Source of the DNA: Actinomadura montaniterrae
GTDB taxonomy: Bacteria; Actinomycetota; Actinomycetes; Streptosporangiales; Streptosporangiaceae
Length of the DNA: 64,000 nucleotides
Assembly: GCF_008923365.1 (NCBI RefSeq)
Contig: NZ_WBMR01000005.1
Location: forward strand, 1 to 64,000
Direction of reading: 5' to 3'
Positions 1 through 9,979 of the stretch are shown in pieces; the stretch's first letter is position 1, and every line of letters begins with the position of its first letter. A program made the position numbers and the translations under genes. Under the pieces are notes generated by a model. The model saw only the letters and a program-made list of their open reading frames with translations, had not been told where the DNA came from and made no database searches.

Positions 1-518
1 CGGTCGCGCTCCGGGACGGGCGCCGCGCCCCGGACCCGGCGGCGGGCCCGGCTGGCGAGCTGGCGCGCCGCCTCCGGGGACCGGCCCACGATCGGCGCGA
101 TGTCCTCGAAGGGCACCGCGAACGTGTCGTGCAGCACGAACGCGAGCCGCTCGGCGGGCGACAGCGACTCCAGCACGACCAGCAGCGCGAGCCCGACGGA
201 GTCGGCGAGCAGCGCCTCCTGCTCGGGGTCGGTGCCGGACGCCGGCGCGATCACCGGGTCGGGCAGGCGCTCGTCGATGGGGTCCTCGCGGCGGGACGTG
301 CGGGACCGCAGCATGTCCAGGCACACCCGCCCGACGACGGTCGTGAGCCATCCGCCGAGGTTGGCGACCGCGCCGGCATCGGACCTGCTCAGCCGCAGCC
401 ACGCCTCTTGGACGGCGTCGTCCGCCTCCGTCAGCGATCCGAGCATCCGGTAGGCGACGGCCTTCAGATGCGTCCGGTGCTCCTCGAACCGGTGCGCCAG
501 GAAGTCGCGCTCGTCCAT
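1..518 (-). CDS. ECF41-type RNA polymerase sigma factor, C-terminal part beyond the window
   Basis: This is an extracytoplasmic-function sigma factor reading leftward; only its first 172 or so codons lie in the window. Region 2 occupies about residues 8-75, with the motif AVQEAWLRL used for core and -10 binding. Region 4 occupies about residues 105-165, with FAVPFEDIAPIVGRS followed by an Arg-rich recognition segment (ARQLASRARRRVRG). That region-4 wording is typical of the SigJ/ECF41 group, whose members normally add a SnoaL-like C-terminal domain that tunes activity; that part would lie beyond position 1. The ATG at 518 is preceded by a purine-rich stretch. A promoter resembling the ECF41 consensus lies just upstream, suggesting autoregulation. 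The usual ECF41 partner gene (a carboxymuconolactone decarboxylase or oxidoreductase) is not visible on this side. Confidence 0.88.
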   Translation of the reverse strand, partial: MDERDFLAHRFEEHRTHLKAVAYRMLGSLTEADDAVQEAWLRLSRSDAGAVANLGGWLTTVVGRVCLDMLRSRTSRREDPIDERLPDPVIAPASGTDPEQEALLADSVGLALLVVLESLSPAERLAFVLHDTFAVPFEDIAPIVGRSPEAARQLASRARRRVRGAAPVPERD

Positions 519-552
519 CGTTCCCCCCTCGTCGGCCACGTTCCACAACACT

Positions 553-579
553 GACGGATCAGCCGCGCCGGATGTGACC
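553..579 (-). promoter_or_regulatory. Candidate ECF41 promoter driving the sigma factor gene
   Basis: Read on the minus strand, GGTCACA (579-573) is followed after 16 nt by CGTC (556-553). The published ECF41 consensus is TGTCACA, a 16-17 nt spacer, then CGTC, so only the first base of the -35 box differs. It ends about 35 nt before the ATG at 518, which fits an autoregulated sigma gene. Confidence 0.55.
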
Positions 580-582
580 GGG

Positions 583-612
583 TTGTCGCGCGCGGAACCG
601 TGGCCTTAACGT
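583..612 (+). promoter_or_regulatory. Candidate promoter of the SCO6745-family gene
   Basis: TTGTCG (583-588) and TAACGT (607-612) are separated by 18 nt, resembling a housekeeping sigma promoter. The -10 box ends 7 nt before the GTG at 620, and no Shine-Dalgarno sequence precedes that codon. Both facts fit a leaderless mRNA. Confidence 0.4.
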
Positions 613-619
613 TCGTCGG

Positions 620-1467
620 GTGGACGACTCGATCGCGCGCGACCTGTGGACGGTCCTGGAGCCGCTGCACGCGGTGACGTACTTCTCCCCGGAGTGCCTG
701 GAGGCGAACAAGGACGTGGGGCTGAAGGGCTTCTGGATGGGGTACTTCGGCAGCCGCGGCGCCCCGCTCGGCGCGGTGCCGGCGGGCGTGGTGGAGGCGA
801 CGTTCTTCGGGTTCCATCCGTCGCGGGTGCGGCGGGCCGTCCCGGACGCGTGGCGCTTCGCCTCGCCGGAGAGCATCCTCGCGGTGCGGGGCGTGGCGGC
901 GGCGCGGGCCCTCCGCAGGATCGTCCCGGGCATCGAACGGGCCGCCGCCGAGGCGGCGCCGCTGCTGCGCCGGGCGGTCGAGGAGGCGGACGCGGCGGGC
1001 CGCCCCCTGTTCGGCGCCAACCGCGACCTGGACGTCCCCGATGACCCCGTCGAGGCGCTCTGGCAGGCCGCCACGGCGCTGCGCGAGCACCGCGGCGACG
1101 GTCACGTGGCCGTCCTGACGGGCGAGGGCCTCGACGGCCTGACCTCGAACGTCCTCGCCGCCGCCGTCGGCGCGGTCGTCCCCGACCAGATGCTGGCGGC
1201 CCGGGGCTGGACGCGCGAGCAGTGGGACGAGGCGGCGGACGCCCTCGCGGCCCGCGGCCTCGTGGACGGCGGAACCGCGACCGGCGAGGGACGCGCCCTC
1301 AAGGCCCGCATCGAGGAGCGCACCGACGCGCTCGCCGCACCGCCCTACCGCGTCCTGGACGACCCGAAGGCCCTCTACGACCGCCTCGTCCCCGCGGCGC
1401 GGGCCGTGGCCGACGCGGGCGAGATGCCCTTCCCCAACCCGATCGGCCTGCCCCGCGTCGGCGCGGC

Positions 1468-1471
<4 letters not shown>
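620..1471 (+). CDS. SCO6745-family protein of unknown function
   Basis: The 283-residue protein starts with VDDSIARDLW and has the look of the actinobacterial SCO6745 family. It has an N-terminal helical part with FSPECLEANKDVGLKGFWMG, a Phe/Gly segment, and a C-terminal half that reads like a winged-helix or AB-hydrolase-free helical domain (ARGWTREQWDEAADALAARGL). No catalytic motif, signal peptide or membrane segment is visible, so the molecular role is unknown. The GTG start is chosen because a -10-like box ends 7 nt upstream, which predicts a leaderless message. It is divergent from the sigma factor gene and convergent with ftsH; the two stop codons overlap in the palindrome CTAG at 1468-1471. 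Confidence 0.75.
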
Positions 1472-3528
<2,057 letters not shown>

Positions 3529-3678
3529 CTCCCGGTACGCATCGCCCGCGGGTGGGCGGGCGATCTGCTTCAACGGAATCCCGGTTCGGGGCTCCGGGGA
3601 GGTAAACGGGATTCCCCTACGAGACGTTCCCGTGCCGTATCAGCGGTGGGCGAACGCACAGTCCGGGTGTGGCGCGGG

Positions 3679-4476
3679 TCACTGCGGCCCGGTGGGGGTG
3701 GTGAACCCGTACTTGTTGAAGAGCCGCTGCGCCTCGGGCGTGAGCAGCCAGGACACGAACTCCTCGGCGTCGCGGAGGTGGGGGCCGTCCTTGACGGCCG
3801 CCGCGGAGAAGGTCGCGGTGACGTTCTCGTCGGCCGGGATCGGCACGCTGCTGACCGCGACCCCGGCGGACCGCAGGTCGGTGACGTAGACCACGCCCGC
3901 GTCGGCGTCGCCGATCCGGATCTGGTCCAGCACGGCCCGGGAGCTGATCTCCTCGGCGCTCGTCCGGACGCTCACCCCCGCCTTCGCGAACGCCTGGCGG
4001 GTGTAGCGGCCGATCGGCACCGACGCGGCGCCGGCGACGACCCGCAGCCCGCGCCGCTCCAGGTCGTCCAGGCCGCGGACGCGCTTGGGGTTGCCGGGGC
4101 CGACGGCGATCGTGAGCGCGGTCGCGGCGATGGCGCGGCGGGGGCCGTCCAGGTACCGGCCGGCCGGGTCCAGGCCGGCGGTGTCCGCGGTCGCCAGCAC
4201 GTCGCCGGGGTCGCGTTCGGAGAGCCGCTCGGCCATCTCCGTCGAGCCGCCGAACTCCGCCCGCACCCGGACGTCCGGGTGCGACTGGCGGTAGGCCGCG
4301 CCCATCTCGCCGAGCACCTCCGTGAGCGAGGAGGACGCCAGCACCGTCAGCGTCACCGGCCCGGACGACCCGCCGCACCCGGCGGCGAGGCCGAGCAGCA
4401 GGACCGGGACGAGCAGGGCGGACGCGCGGGCACGCCCGACGGCGCCGGTGAGGCGCGCTCGGGGGGAGTCGGGCAT
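3679..4476 (-). CDS. modA: Molybdate ABC transporter substrate-binding lipoprotein
   Basis: This is a periplasmic-type binding protein anchored as a lipoprotein. The N-terminus has a charged region, a hydrophobic stretch and the lipobox LAAGC, followed by a Gly/Ser linker. The mature part begins TLTVLASSSLTEVL, the ModA-type opening in which the Ser cluster binds the oxyanion. Later ModA-like elements include FGGSTEMAERL, the DVLATAD segment, IAVGPGNP and the C-terminal SWLLTPEAQRLFNKYGF. The length of 265 residues is normal. No modB or modC lies on either side, so the permease and ATPase must be encoded elsewhere or the protein acts alone. Specificity for molybdate over tungstate or another oxyanion cannot be read from the sequence. 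Confidence 0.88.
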   Translation of the reverse strand: MPDSPRARLTGAVGRARASALLVPVLLLGLAAGCGGSSGPVTLTVLASSSLTEVLGEMGAAYRQSHPDVRVRAEFGGSTEMAERLSERDPGDVLATADTAGLDPAGRYLDGPRRAIAATALTIAVGPGNPKRVRGLDDLERRGLRVVAGAASVPIGRYTRQAFAKAGVSVRTSAEEISSRAVLDQIRIGDADAGVVYVTDLRSAGVAVSSVPIPADENVTATFSAAAVKDGPHLRDAEEFVSWLLTPEAQRLFNKYGFTTPTGPQ

Positions 4477-4591
4477 ATCGCAGAATCCTAGGGAGGGGCC
4501 CGGTCCGTCCCTCGCATTCGGCCCCCAGCGTGTCGGTGCCCGGCGCTACTGTTCCCTCAACTGGAGATCACCTTCCCCGGAGGCACGGACG

Positions 4592-5272
4592 ATGTCCCTC
4601 GACCTGATGGAACTGCTCCCCGCCGACTGGCGGCAGCGGCTCGACCCGCTGCTCGACCCGGTCGCCACCGCCGCGCTGGGCGCCTTCGTGGCGGGGGAGT
4701 ACGACGGGCAGACCGTGTACCCGCCGCGCGAGGACCTGTTCAACGCGTTCCGGCACTGCCCGTTCGACCGGGCCCGCGTGCTGATCCTCGGACAGGACCC
4801 CTACCACGGCCCGGGCCAGGCGCACGGGCTCAGCTTCAGCGTCCGCGACGGCGTCCGGCTGCCCCCGTCGCTGCGCAACATCTACAAGGAGATGGCGTCC
4901 GACCTGGAGATCCCGCCCGCCGTGTCCGGCGACCTCACCCCGTGGGCCGACCAGGGCGTCCTGCTGCTGAACGCGGTGCTGACCGTGCGCGGCGGGGACG
5001 CCGGGTCGCACGCGGGCAAGGGCTGGGAGGACTTCACCGACGCCGCGATCCGCGCGCTGAACGACAAGACCGACCGCGTGGTGTTCGTGCTGTGGGGCGC
5101 GTACGCGCGCAAGAAGGCGCGGCTCGTCACCGGCCCGCAGCACACCGTGATCGAGTCCGCGCACCCGAGCCCGCTGAGCGCGAAGAAGTTCTTCGGGACG
5201 CGCCCGTTCAGCGCCGTGAACAAGGCGCTGGTCGACGCCGGCCAGCCCGAGATCGACTGGCGCCTCGCCTGA
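4592..5272 (+). CDS. ung: Uracil-DNA glycosylase, family 1
   Basis: The enzyme removes uracil from DNA, arising from cytosine deamination or dUMP incorporation, and starts base-excision repair. The water-activating motif GQDPYHG has its catalytic Asp at about residue 69. The stacking Phe lies in GLSFSV, and the Leu/His loop HPSPLS has its His at about 191. The Asn of LLLNAVLTV recognises uracil. The 226 residues match family 1. The start is fixed by a GGAGG nine bases before the ATG at 4592. A hairpin at 5299-5337 separates it from the convergent menA. Uracil is a particular risk in a genome this rich in GC, but nothing here suggests special regulation. Confidence 0.96.
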   Translation: MSLDLMELLPADWRQRLDPLLDPVATAALGAFVAGEYDGQTVYPPREDLFNAFRHCPFDRARVLILGQDPYHGPGQAHGLSFSVRDGVRLPPSLRNIYKEMASDLEIPPAVSGDLTPWADQGVLLLNAVLTVRGGDAGSHAGKGWEDFTDAAIRALNDKTDRVVFVLWGAYARKKARLVTGPQHTVIESAHPSPLSAKKFFGTRPFSAVNKALVDAGQPEIDWRLA

Positions 5273-5298
5273 CCGGCGCCCCCTGACCGCGTCCTGAG

Positions 5299-5337
5299 CC
5301 CGCCGTCCGCGCGTCCGCCTTTCGCGGGGACGGCGGG
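5299..5337. terminator. Hairpin between ung and menA
   Basis: CCCGCCGTCC (5299-5308) pairs perfectly with GGACGGCGGG (5328-5337). It lies between two convergent genes and could stop transcription from both sides; no clear T-run follows. Confidence 0.55.
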
Positions 5338-5382
5338 TTCCGGCGTGGCCGCTGCCGCCGATCCGGGCCGCGACGGGGCGGT

Positions 5383-6249
5383 TCAGAGCGCCAGGCCGAC
5401 GGCGAGCAGCACGCCGTAGGCGATCTGGAGGCGGCCGGTCTCGCCCAGCACCGGGATCAGCGCGGGACCGGACGCGCCGCCGAGCACCTTCTGCGTCGGC
5501 GGGATCGACAGCGGCGCCGCGAGCAGCGCGATCAGCGCCCACGGGTGCGGCGCGGCCAGCACCAGCACGAACATGAACGGCAGCGCCGCGCACGCGGCGT
5601 ACAGGATCCGGGTCCGGCGGTCGCCGAGCACGACCGCGAGGGTCCGCTTGCCGGACTCGCGGTCGGTGGGGATGTCGCGCAGGTTGTTGGCGACCAGCAG
5701 CGCGCAGGCGAGCAGGCCGACCGGGACCGCCGCCAGCCAGCCCTCCCACGGCAGCTCCTCGGCCTGCACGTACACGGTGCCGACGACGGCGACGAGGCCG
5801 AAGAACACGAAGACCGACACCTCGCCGAGGGCCCGGTACCCGTACGGGGTCTTGCCGCCGGTGTAGAACCACGCGGCGAGGATCGCGACCGCGCCGACCA
5901 GCAGCAGCCACCAGGTCGTGACGGCGGCGAGCACGAGCCCGGCCACGGCGGCGGCCAGGAAGCAGCCGAGCGCGGCGGCGAGGACCTGCTTGGGCGGCGC
6001 GACCTTCGACCCGACGAGGCGCAGCGGCCCGACGCGGTCCTCGTCGGTGCCGCGGACGCCGTCGCTGTAGTCGTTGGAGTAGTTCACGCCGATCTGCAGG
6101 ACGAGCGCGACGAACGCCGCCAGCAGCGCCCGCCACCAGATGGCGTGGTCCGCGCCGATGGCGACGCCGGTGCCGACGACGACGGGAACGAGGGACGCGG
6201 GCAGGGTGCGGGGCCGGGATCCGGCGACCCATTGGTTCAGCGTGGCCAC
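5383..6249 (-). CDS. menA: 1,4-dihydroxy-2-naphthoate polyprenyltransferase
   Basis: MenA attaches a polyprenyl chain to 1,4-dihydroxy-2-naphthoate in the membrane to form demethylmenaquinone, a step in menaquinone synthesis. The first Asp-rich motif, NDYSDGVRGTDEDRVGP (about residues 58-75), binds the Mg-diphosphate of the prenyl donor. The second, RDIPTDRESGKRT (about 190-202), is the matching site. Eight or nine hydrophobic helices span the 288 residues, as in other UbiA-type enzymes. The start is a GTG at 6249. No other men gene lies in the window. The gene is convergent with ung and 43 nt downstream of the drug exporter gene, so the two could share a transcript. Confidence 0.93.
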   Translation of the reverse strand: MATLNQWVAGSRPRTLPASLVPVVVGTGVAIGADHAIWWRALLAAFVALVLQIGVNYSNDYSDGVRGTDEDRVGPLRLVGSKVAPPKQVLAAALGCFLAAAVAGLVLAAVTTWWLLLVGAVAILAAWFYTGGKTPYGYRALGEVSVFVFFGLVAVVGTVYVQAEELPWEGWLAAVPVGLLACALLVANNLRDIPTDRESGKRTLAVVLGDRRTRILYAACAALPFMFVLVLAAPHPWALIALLAAPLSIPPTQKVLGGASGPALIPVLGETGRLQIAYGVLLAVGLAL

Positions 6250-6292
6250 AGTTACCGCTCGATCTCGTGGGACGACAGGGGTGCAGGGGGTG

Positions 6293-7957
6293 TCAGCCGC
6301 CCTGGCGCTTCGATTCTTCCCGATGTCGATCAGTGCTCGGGCGCAGCCGCAGCGACAGGGCCAGCCCGGCGGCGAGGATCGCGGCGGTCGTCAGCGCGGC
6401 GTGCCTGGTCGCGACGGCGAGGCTCGCGTCCGCGGCGTGCGCCTCGACCGTCCGGCCCGGACTGTCGTGAAGATCACGTCCGTAGGTCCCGGCGCTCTCG
6501 CGCAGGTGCCGGGTCACCGACGCCTGCTCCGCCGGGCTCAGCGACGTCCCGGCGAGCCGGTCGCTCATCGCGTGCCCGAGGCTCGTGGCGAACACCGTCC
6601 CGATCAGCGCGATGCCGAGGGCCGCGCCGACCTGCCGCGCGGTGGACTGCGTGCCGGACGCCTGGCCGGCCTGCCCGGGCGGGACGTCCGCGAGCGAGAC
6701 GTTCGTCAGCTGCGCCGACGTCAGGCCGAGGCCGAGGCCGTACAGCAGCATCCAGGGCGCGAGCCCGAACCCGCCGGTGGTCGCCGACACGGTGACGCCG
6801 AGGGCGAGGACGGCCGCGACCTCCAGCACCATGCCGATCTGCACGACGCGGTGCGCGCCGCGCTTGTTGGCGAGCCTGCCCGCGTACCCGCCGGTGAGGA
6901 ACGCCCCGGCGGCCAGCGGCAGGATCGCGACGCTGATCTGCAGCGGGTTCGTGCCGTGCACGCCGAGGAGGAACAGCGGCAGGATGAACAGCAGCCCGAG
7001 CTCGCCGACGTTGATCAGGGACGAGGCGAGGTTGCCGTGCCGGAAGTTCGGGATCCGGAACAGCTCGAGGTCCAGCATCACCGGGCGGCCCGCCGCCGCC
7101 CGCGACCGCTCGACCACGATCAGCGCCGCGATCAGCACGGCGCCGAGCGCGATCACCACCGGGACGGGCGACAGCGCGGTGCCCGGCCAGTCGAACCCCG
7201 CCACCGAGAACCGCCGGGTGGCCGCCCACCAGCCGTACGTCTGGCCCTCGATGAGCCCGCACACCAGGGCGGCGAGCCCGAGCGCGGACAGCCCCGCGCC
7301 CGGCCAGTCGATCTCGCGCAGCGCCCCGTGCGCGGCGGCGCCCGCCGCGCGGGTCTCCGGCATCAGCCGGAACGCGCCGGCGATGAGCGCCGCGCCGAGC
7401 GGCAGGTTGATCCCGAACGCCCAGCGCCAGCCGCCGCCGGTCGCGACGGCGCCGCCGATCAGCGGCCCGAGCGCGGCCATCCCGCTGATCATCGAGCCCC
7501 AGATCCCGAACGCGATGGCACGGTCCCGCCCGGTGAACACCGCGTTCACCGTGGACAGCGTCGCGGGCAGGATCATCGACGCGCCGACGCCCTGCAGCGC
7601 CCGCGCCGCGACGAGTGCGCCTCCGCCGCCCGCCGCCGCGGCGGCCAGGCTGGCGAGCGCGAACACCGTCACGCCGAGCACGAACATCCGGCGCCGCCCG
7701 AACAGGTCGCCGGCCCGGCCGAACGGGATCAGCAGCGCCGCGAAGACCAGCGCGTACACCGAGGTGATCCACTCCGCGCCGGTGGTCGTCAGGTCCAGGT
7801 CGGACACGATCCGCGGCAGCAGCACGCCGACGATGGTGGCGTCCACCACGACCAGGGACACGCCCAGGCTGATGACGACCATGCCGAGCCAGCGGCGGTG
7901 GTCGGCGCGCGGCGGCGTCGCCGGGGCATGCGGCGTCAGGGAGGTGGACTCGGGCAC
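6293..7957 (-). CDS. MFS drug-resistance exporter, DHA2 (EmrB/QacA) type
   Basis: A 554-residue major-facilitator protein with about 14 predicted membrane helices, the size and layout of proton-driven multidrug exporters of the DHA2 group. Motif A appears as GRAGDLFGRRRMF after helix 2. Motif B/C-like text includes ALQGVGASMILPATLS and GPLIGGAVATGGGWRWAFGINLP, the latter being the antiporter signature region of helix 5. The GTG at 7957 is used because the preceding in-frame residues are not membrane-protein-like and belong to an intergenic stretch. The substrate cannot be told. No adjacent TetR repressor is present; the next genes on the same strand encode an acetyltransferase and a CGNR regulator. 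Confidence 0.88.
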   Translation of the reverse strand: MPESTSLTPHAPATPPRADHRRWLGMVVISLGVSLVVVDATIVGVLLPRIVSDLDLTTTGAEWITSVYALVFAALLIPFGRAGDLFGRRRMFVLGVTVFALASLAAAAAGGGGALVAARALQGVGASMILPATLSTVNAVFTGRDRAIAFGIWGSMISGMAALGPLIGGAVATGGGWRWAFGINLPLGAALIAGAFRLMPETRAAGAAAHGALREIDWPGAGLSALGLAALVCGLIEGQTYGWWAATRRFSVAGFDWPGTALSPVPVVIALGAVLIAALIVVERSRAAAGRPVMLDLELFRIPNFRHGNLASSLINVGELGLLFILPLFLLGVHGTNPLQISVAILPLAAGAFLTGGYAGRLANKRGAHRVVQIGMVLEVAAVLALGVTVSATTGGFGLAPWMLLYGLGLGLTSAQLTNVSLADVPPGQAGQASGTQSTARQVGAALGIALIGTVFATSLGHAMSDRLAGTSLSPAEQASVTRHLRESAGTYGRDLHDSPGRTVEAHAADASLAVATRHAALTTAAILAAGLALSLRLRPSTDRHREESKRQGG

Positions 7958-8067
7958 GGCCTCCACGATATGGCCGGACGGCCCGTGCCCCTCACCGACC
8001 CCTCCCGAACAGCGCCGCCATCGAACGGCGCCCCGCCGTCGAACGGTCCGTGCCTTGGACGGTGCCG

Positions 8068-8622
8068 CTACCCGGCGGTGATGTCGGTGTGCAGCCTGAC
8101 CTGCCGGACGGGCTCGCCCATGTCGAGGGTGCGGGCCGTCCCGTCGGGCGCCCAGCCGGCGCCGCCGAGGAACGCCCGGGTGACCTCGTCCTTCTCGAAC
8201 GTCCAGGTGATCAGGGTGGTGAAGCCGTCGTCGCGGAGCAGGTCGGCGGTGGCGGCGAGCAGCCGGCTGCCGTGCCCGGCGCGGGCGTGCAGCGGGTCGA
8301 CCAGCAGCGTGATCAGCTCCGCGGTGGTCGCCGCGTCCAGGTCGGGGTCCTCGGCGGGGGCGTGCGCGGCGAACCCCACGACCAGGTCGGACGCGACCGC
8401 GACGAGCAGCCGGTGCCGGGGGCTCGGCGGGTTCGCCGCCGCGTCCGCCCAGCGCTCCCGCCACGCCTCCAGCGCGTCGGGGCCGGTCACCCGGTCCAGG
8501 ACGGCGGCGGGGAGCAGGTCGCGGTAGCCGTGCCGCCAGGCGCGCACCTGGATGTCGGCGACCGCGGCCGCGTCCGCGCGCCGCGCGCCGCGCACTCCCG
8601 CATCGGGCCCGCTGGCGGTCAT
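8068..8622 (-). CDS. GNAT-family N-acetyltransferase
   Basis: The 184-residue protein has a single acetyl-CoA-dependent N-acetyltransferase fold. The N-terminal ADAAAVADIQVRAWRHGYRD is the usual first strand and helix. The central ELITLLVDPLHARAGHGSRLL is the conserved strand 4 followed by the pyrophosphate-binding Q/RxxGxG/A-type loop (RAGHGS). FTTLITWTFEKDEVTRAFL and the LGGAGW element follow as in other GNATs. The acceptor cannot be predicted. It lies 49 nt after the CGNR regulator gene on the same strand, so the two are probably co-transcribed. Confidence 0.85.
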   Translation of the reverse strand: MTASGPDAGVRGARRADAAAVADIQVRAWRHGYRDLLPAAVLDRVTGPDALEAWRERWADAAANPPSPRHRLLVAVASDLVVGFAAHAPAEDPDLDAATTAELITLLVDPLHARAGHGSRLLAATADLLRDDGFTTLITWTFEKDEVTRAFLGGAGWAPDGTARTLDMGEPVRQVRLHTDITAG

Positions 8623-8671
8623 GGGCGTCCCCTCCTGACGATCACCGCACAGCCTAGGGCCCGGGGCCGGC

Positions 8672-9217
8672 TCAGGCGCGGTTGCGGGCCCGGTAGGCGC
8701 GGGTCTTGGTGCGGTTGCCGCAGGTGCGCATCGAGCACCAGGACCGCGACCGGTTCTTGGACGTGTCGAGGAACGCCCAGCGGCAGGTGCCTTCCTGGCA
8801 GGCCTTGAGGCGCGGCCAGGTCCCGGCGGCGGCCGCGTCCATGATCGCGGCGGCGATGCGGGCGAGCCCGGCGGCGGCGGTCGCGGGCGGGTCGAGCGGG
8901 ACGAGCGCGGGCCGCGGCCCGGCGAGGACGACCCGCAGCGGCAGCGCCGACAGCGCGTCGTCCAGCTCGCCAGGGAGGTCGGCGTCCTGCGGGCCGTGGT
9001 GGGCGGCCATGGCCTCGCGCAGCCCCTCGCGCAGGGTGATCGCGGTGCTCAGGTCGGCGGGGCCGGCGGGCGTCCCGGACGGGACGAGCCCGTGCCCGGC
9101 GAGCCATCCGGCCAGCGCCTCCGGCGTGGGGAGGCCGTCGGTGCCGGCGTCGATGTTCAGCGTGTTGACGAAGTCCTGCAGCAGCAGCGCGGGGTCGTCG
9201 TTCTGCGCGTCGGCCAT
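8672..9217 (-). CDS. CGNR zinc-finger / ABATE-domain putative transcriptional regulator
   Basis: The N-terminal two-thirds is an ABATE-type domain (DFVNTLNIDAGTDGLPTPEAL near residues 15-40), thought to bind a ligand. The C-terminus is a CGNR zinc finger: CQEGTCRWAFLDTSKNRSR, then WCSMRTCGNRTKTRAYR. Its four Cys can hold zinc, and the basic end resembles a DNA-binding helix. The 181-residue length fits the family. The ATG at 9217 follows GGAGGGA closely. It is divergent from a two-gene VOC operon, and a 12-nt perfect inverted repeat lies between them, so this protein is the obvious candidate to bind there. Confidence 0.87.
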   Translation of the reverse strand: MADAQNDDPALLLQDFVNTLNIDAGTDGLPTPEALAGWLAGHGLVPSGTPAGPADLSTAITLREGLREAMAAHHGPQDADLPGELDDALSALPLRVVLAGPRPALVPLDPPATAAAGLARIAAAIMDAAAAGTWPRLKACQEGTCRWAFLDTSKNRSRSWCSMRTCGNRTKTRAYRARNRA

Positions 9218-9256
9218 CGGTCCCTCCACCCGTCCGTGAGCAGCGTACCAACCGTC

Positions 9257-9322
9257 GACACCAGTGAACGGGTTTTAGTGGTTGCATGATTCCGACACCA
9301 TCGTTACGGTTTCACTGGTGTC
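9257..9322. promoter_or_regulatory. Divergent control region with a 12-nt perfect inverted repeat
   Basis: GACACCAGTGAA (9257-9268) is repeated in inverse as TTCACTGGTGTC (9311-9322), with 42 nt between the arms. TTGCAT (9282-9287) and TACGGT (9305-9310), 17 nt apart, could be a rightward promoter inside the interval. One arm faces each divergent gene, the arrangement expected for an operator bound by a dimer or by looping. Confidence 0.5.
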
Positions 9323-9338
9323 AACGAAGGGAGGCGCG

Positions 9339-9596
9339 ATGAACGCGCTGCCGTACCTGGCGGGTCTCGCGACCCGGCACGCCTGGGCCGAGCGGGAGTA
9401 CGCGCGGCTGCACTCCGACCTCGTCGAGGCGCGGCTCGCCGCCGGCGTCCGGGCGAGGGAGCGCGCGGCGCGCGGGCGCGCCCGGCTCCGCGCCCTGCGT
9501 CCGGTGCGCCCGCTTCGCCGTCCCGAGCCTGTCCACTGCCGGCGCGCCGCCGCGCGCTCGGCCCGCATCGCCCGTCCCCTGGGAGGAACCCGATGA
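9339..9596 (+). CDS. Small Arg/Ala-rich protein, translationally coupled to the VOC gene
   Basis: An 85-residue protein with MNALPYLAGLATRHAWAERE at the N-terminus and an Arg-rich second half. It begins at an ATG with GGGAGG seven bases upstream, and its TGA overlaps the ATG of the VOC gene by four bases, which argues for real translation. No domain is recognisable and it has no membrane segment or signal peptide. The basic half may bind nucleic acid or may reflect GC-driven composition. Its position, first in the operon next to the inverted repeat, is the best evidence that it is a gene. Confidence 0.5.
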   Translation: MNALPYLAGLATRHAWAEREYARLHSDLVEARLAAGVRARERAARGRARLRALRPVRPLRRPEPVHCRRAAARSARIARPLGGTR

Positions 9597-9946
9597 CGCA
9601 GCTGAAGATCGGTGTCGTGGTCGACTGTGCCGACCCGAAGGCCCTGGCCGCGTTCTGGGGCGGGCTCCTCGGCGTGGGGACGGCCGCCGCCGAGGACGGC
9701 TGGCTCGACCTGGAGCCCGCCGGCGAGGGCGGCCCGGTCCTGTCGTTCCAGCGGGTCCCGGAGCGCAAGACGATCAAGAACCGGATCCACTTCGACCTGG
9801 ACGTCCCCGACATCCACGCCGCAGGCGAGCGCGCCGCGCGCCTCGGCGCGACCCCGGCCGGCGAGCCGATGGGCGACCCGCGCGCCCCGTTCCGGGTGTG
9901 GCGCGACCCGGAGGGCAACGAGTTCTGCTTCTGCACCGCGCCCTGA
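9593..9946 (+). CDS. VOC-family (glyoxalase-like) protein
   Basis: A 117-residue vicinal-oxygen-chelate protein of the glyoxalase-like type. It opens with LKIGVVVDCADPKALAAFWGGLLG, the first beta-alpha module, and closes with VWRDPEGNEFCFC, the second module ending in the conserved D-P-E-G-N-E-F metal-site strand. IHFDLDVPD supplies another strand with a possible metal ligand. Proteins of this size in actinomycetes include metalloenzymes and drug-binding resistance proteins; the substrate is unknown. It overlaps the preceding small gene by four bases and is divergent from the CGNR regulator. Confidence 0.85.
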   Translation: MTQLKIGVVVDCADPKALAAFWGGLLGVGTAAAEDGWLDLEPAGEGGPVLSFQRVPERKTIKNRIHFDLDVPDIHAAGERAARLGATPAGEPMGDPRAPFRVWRDPEGNEFCFCTAP

Positions 9947-9979
9947 GCACCGTGCGCGGCGCCGTCCTGGCCCGCGACG

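Noticed and set aside
3679..4476. modA as first gene of a molybdate operon
   Set aside because: No modB or modC follows on either strand; the flanking genes are ftsH and ung.
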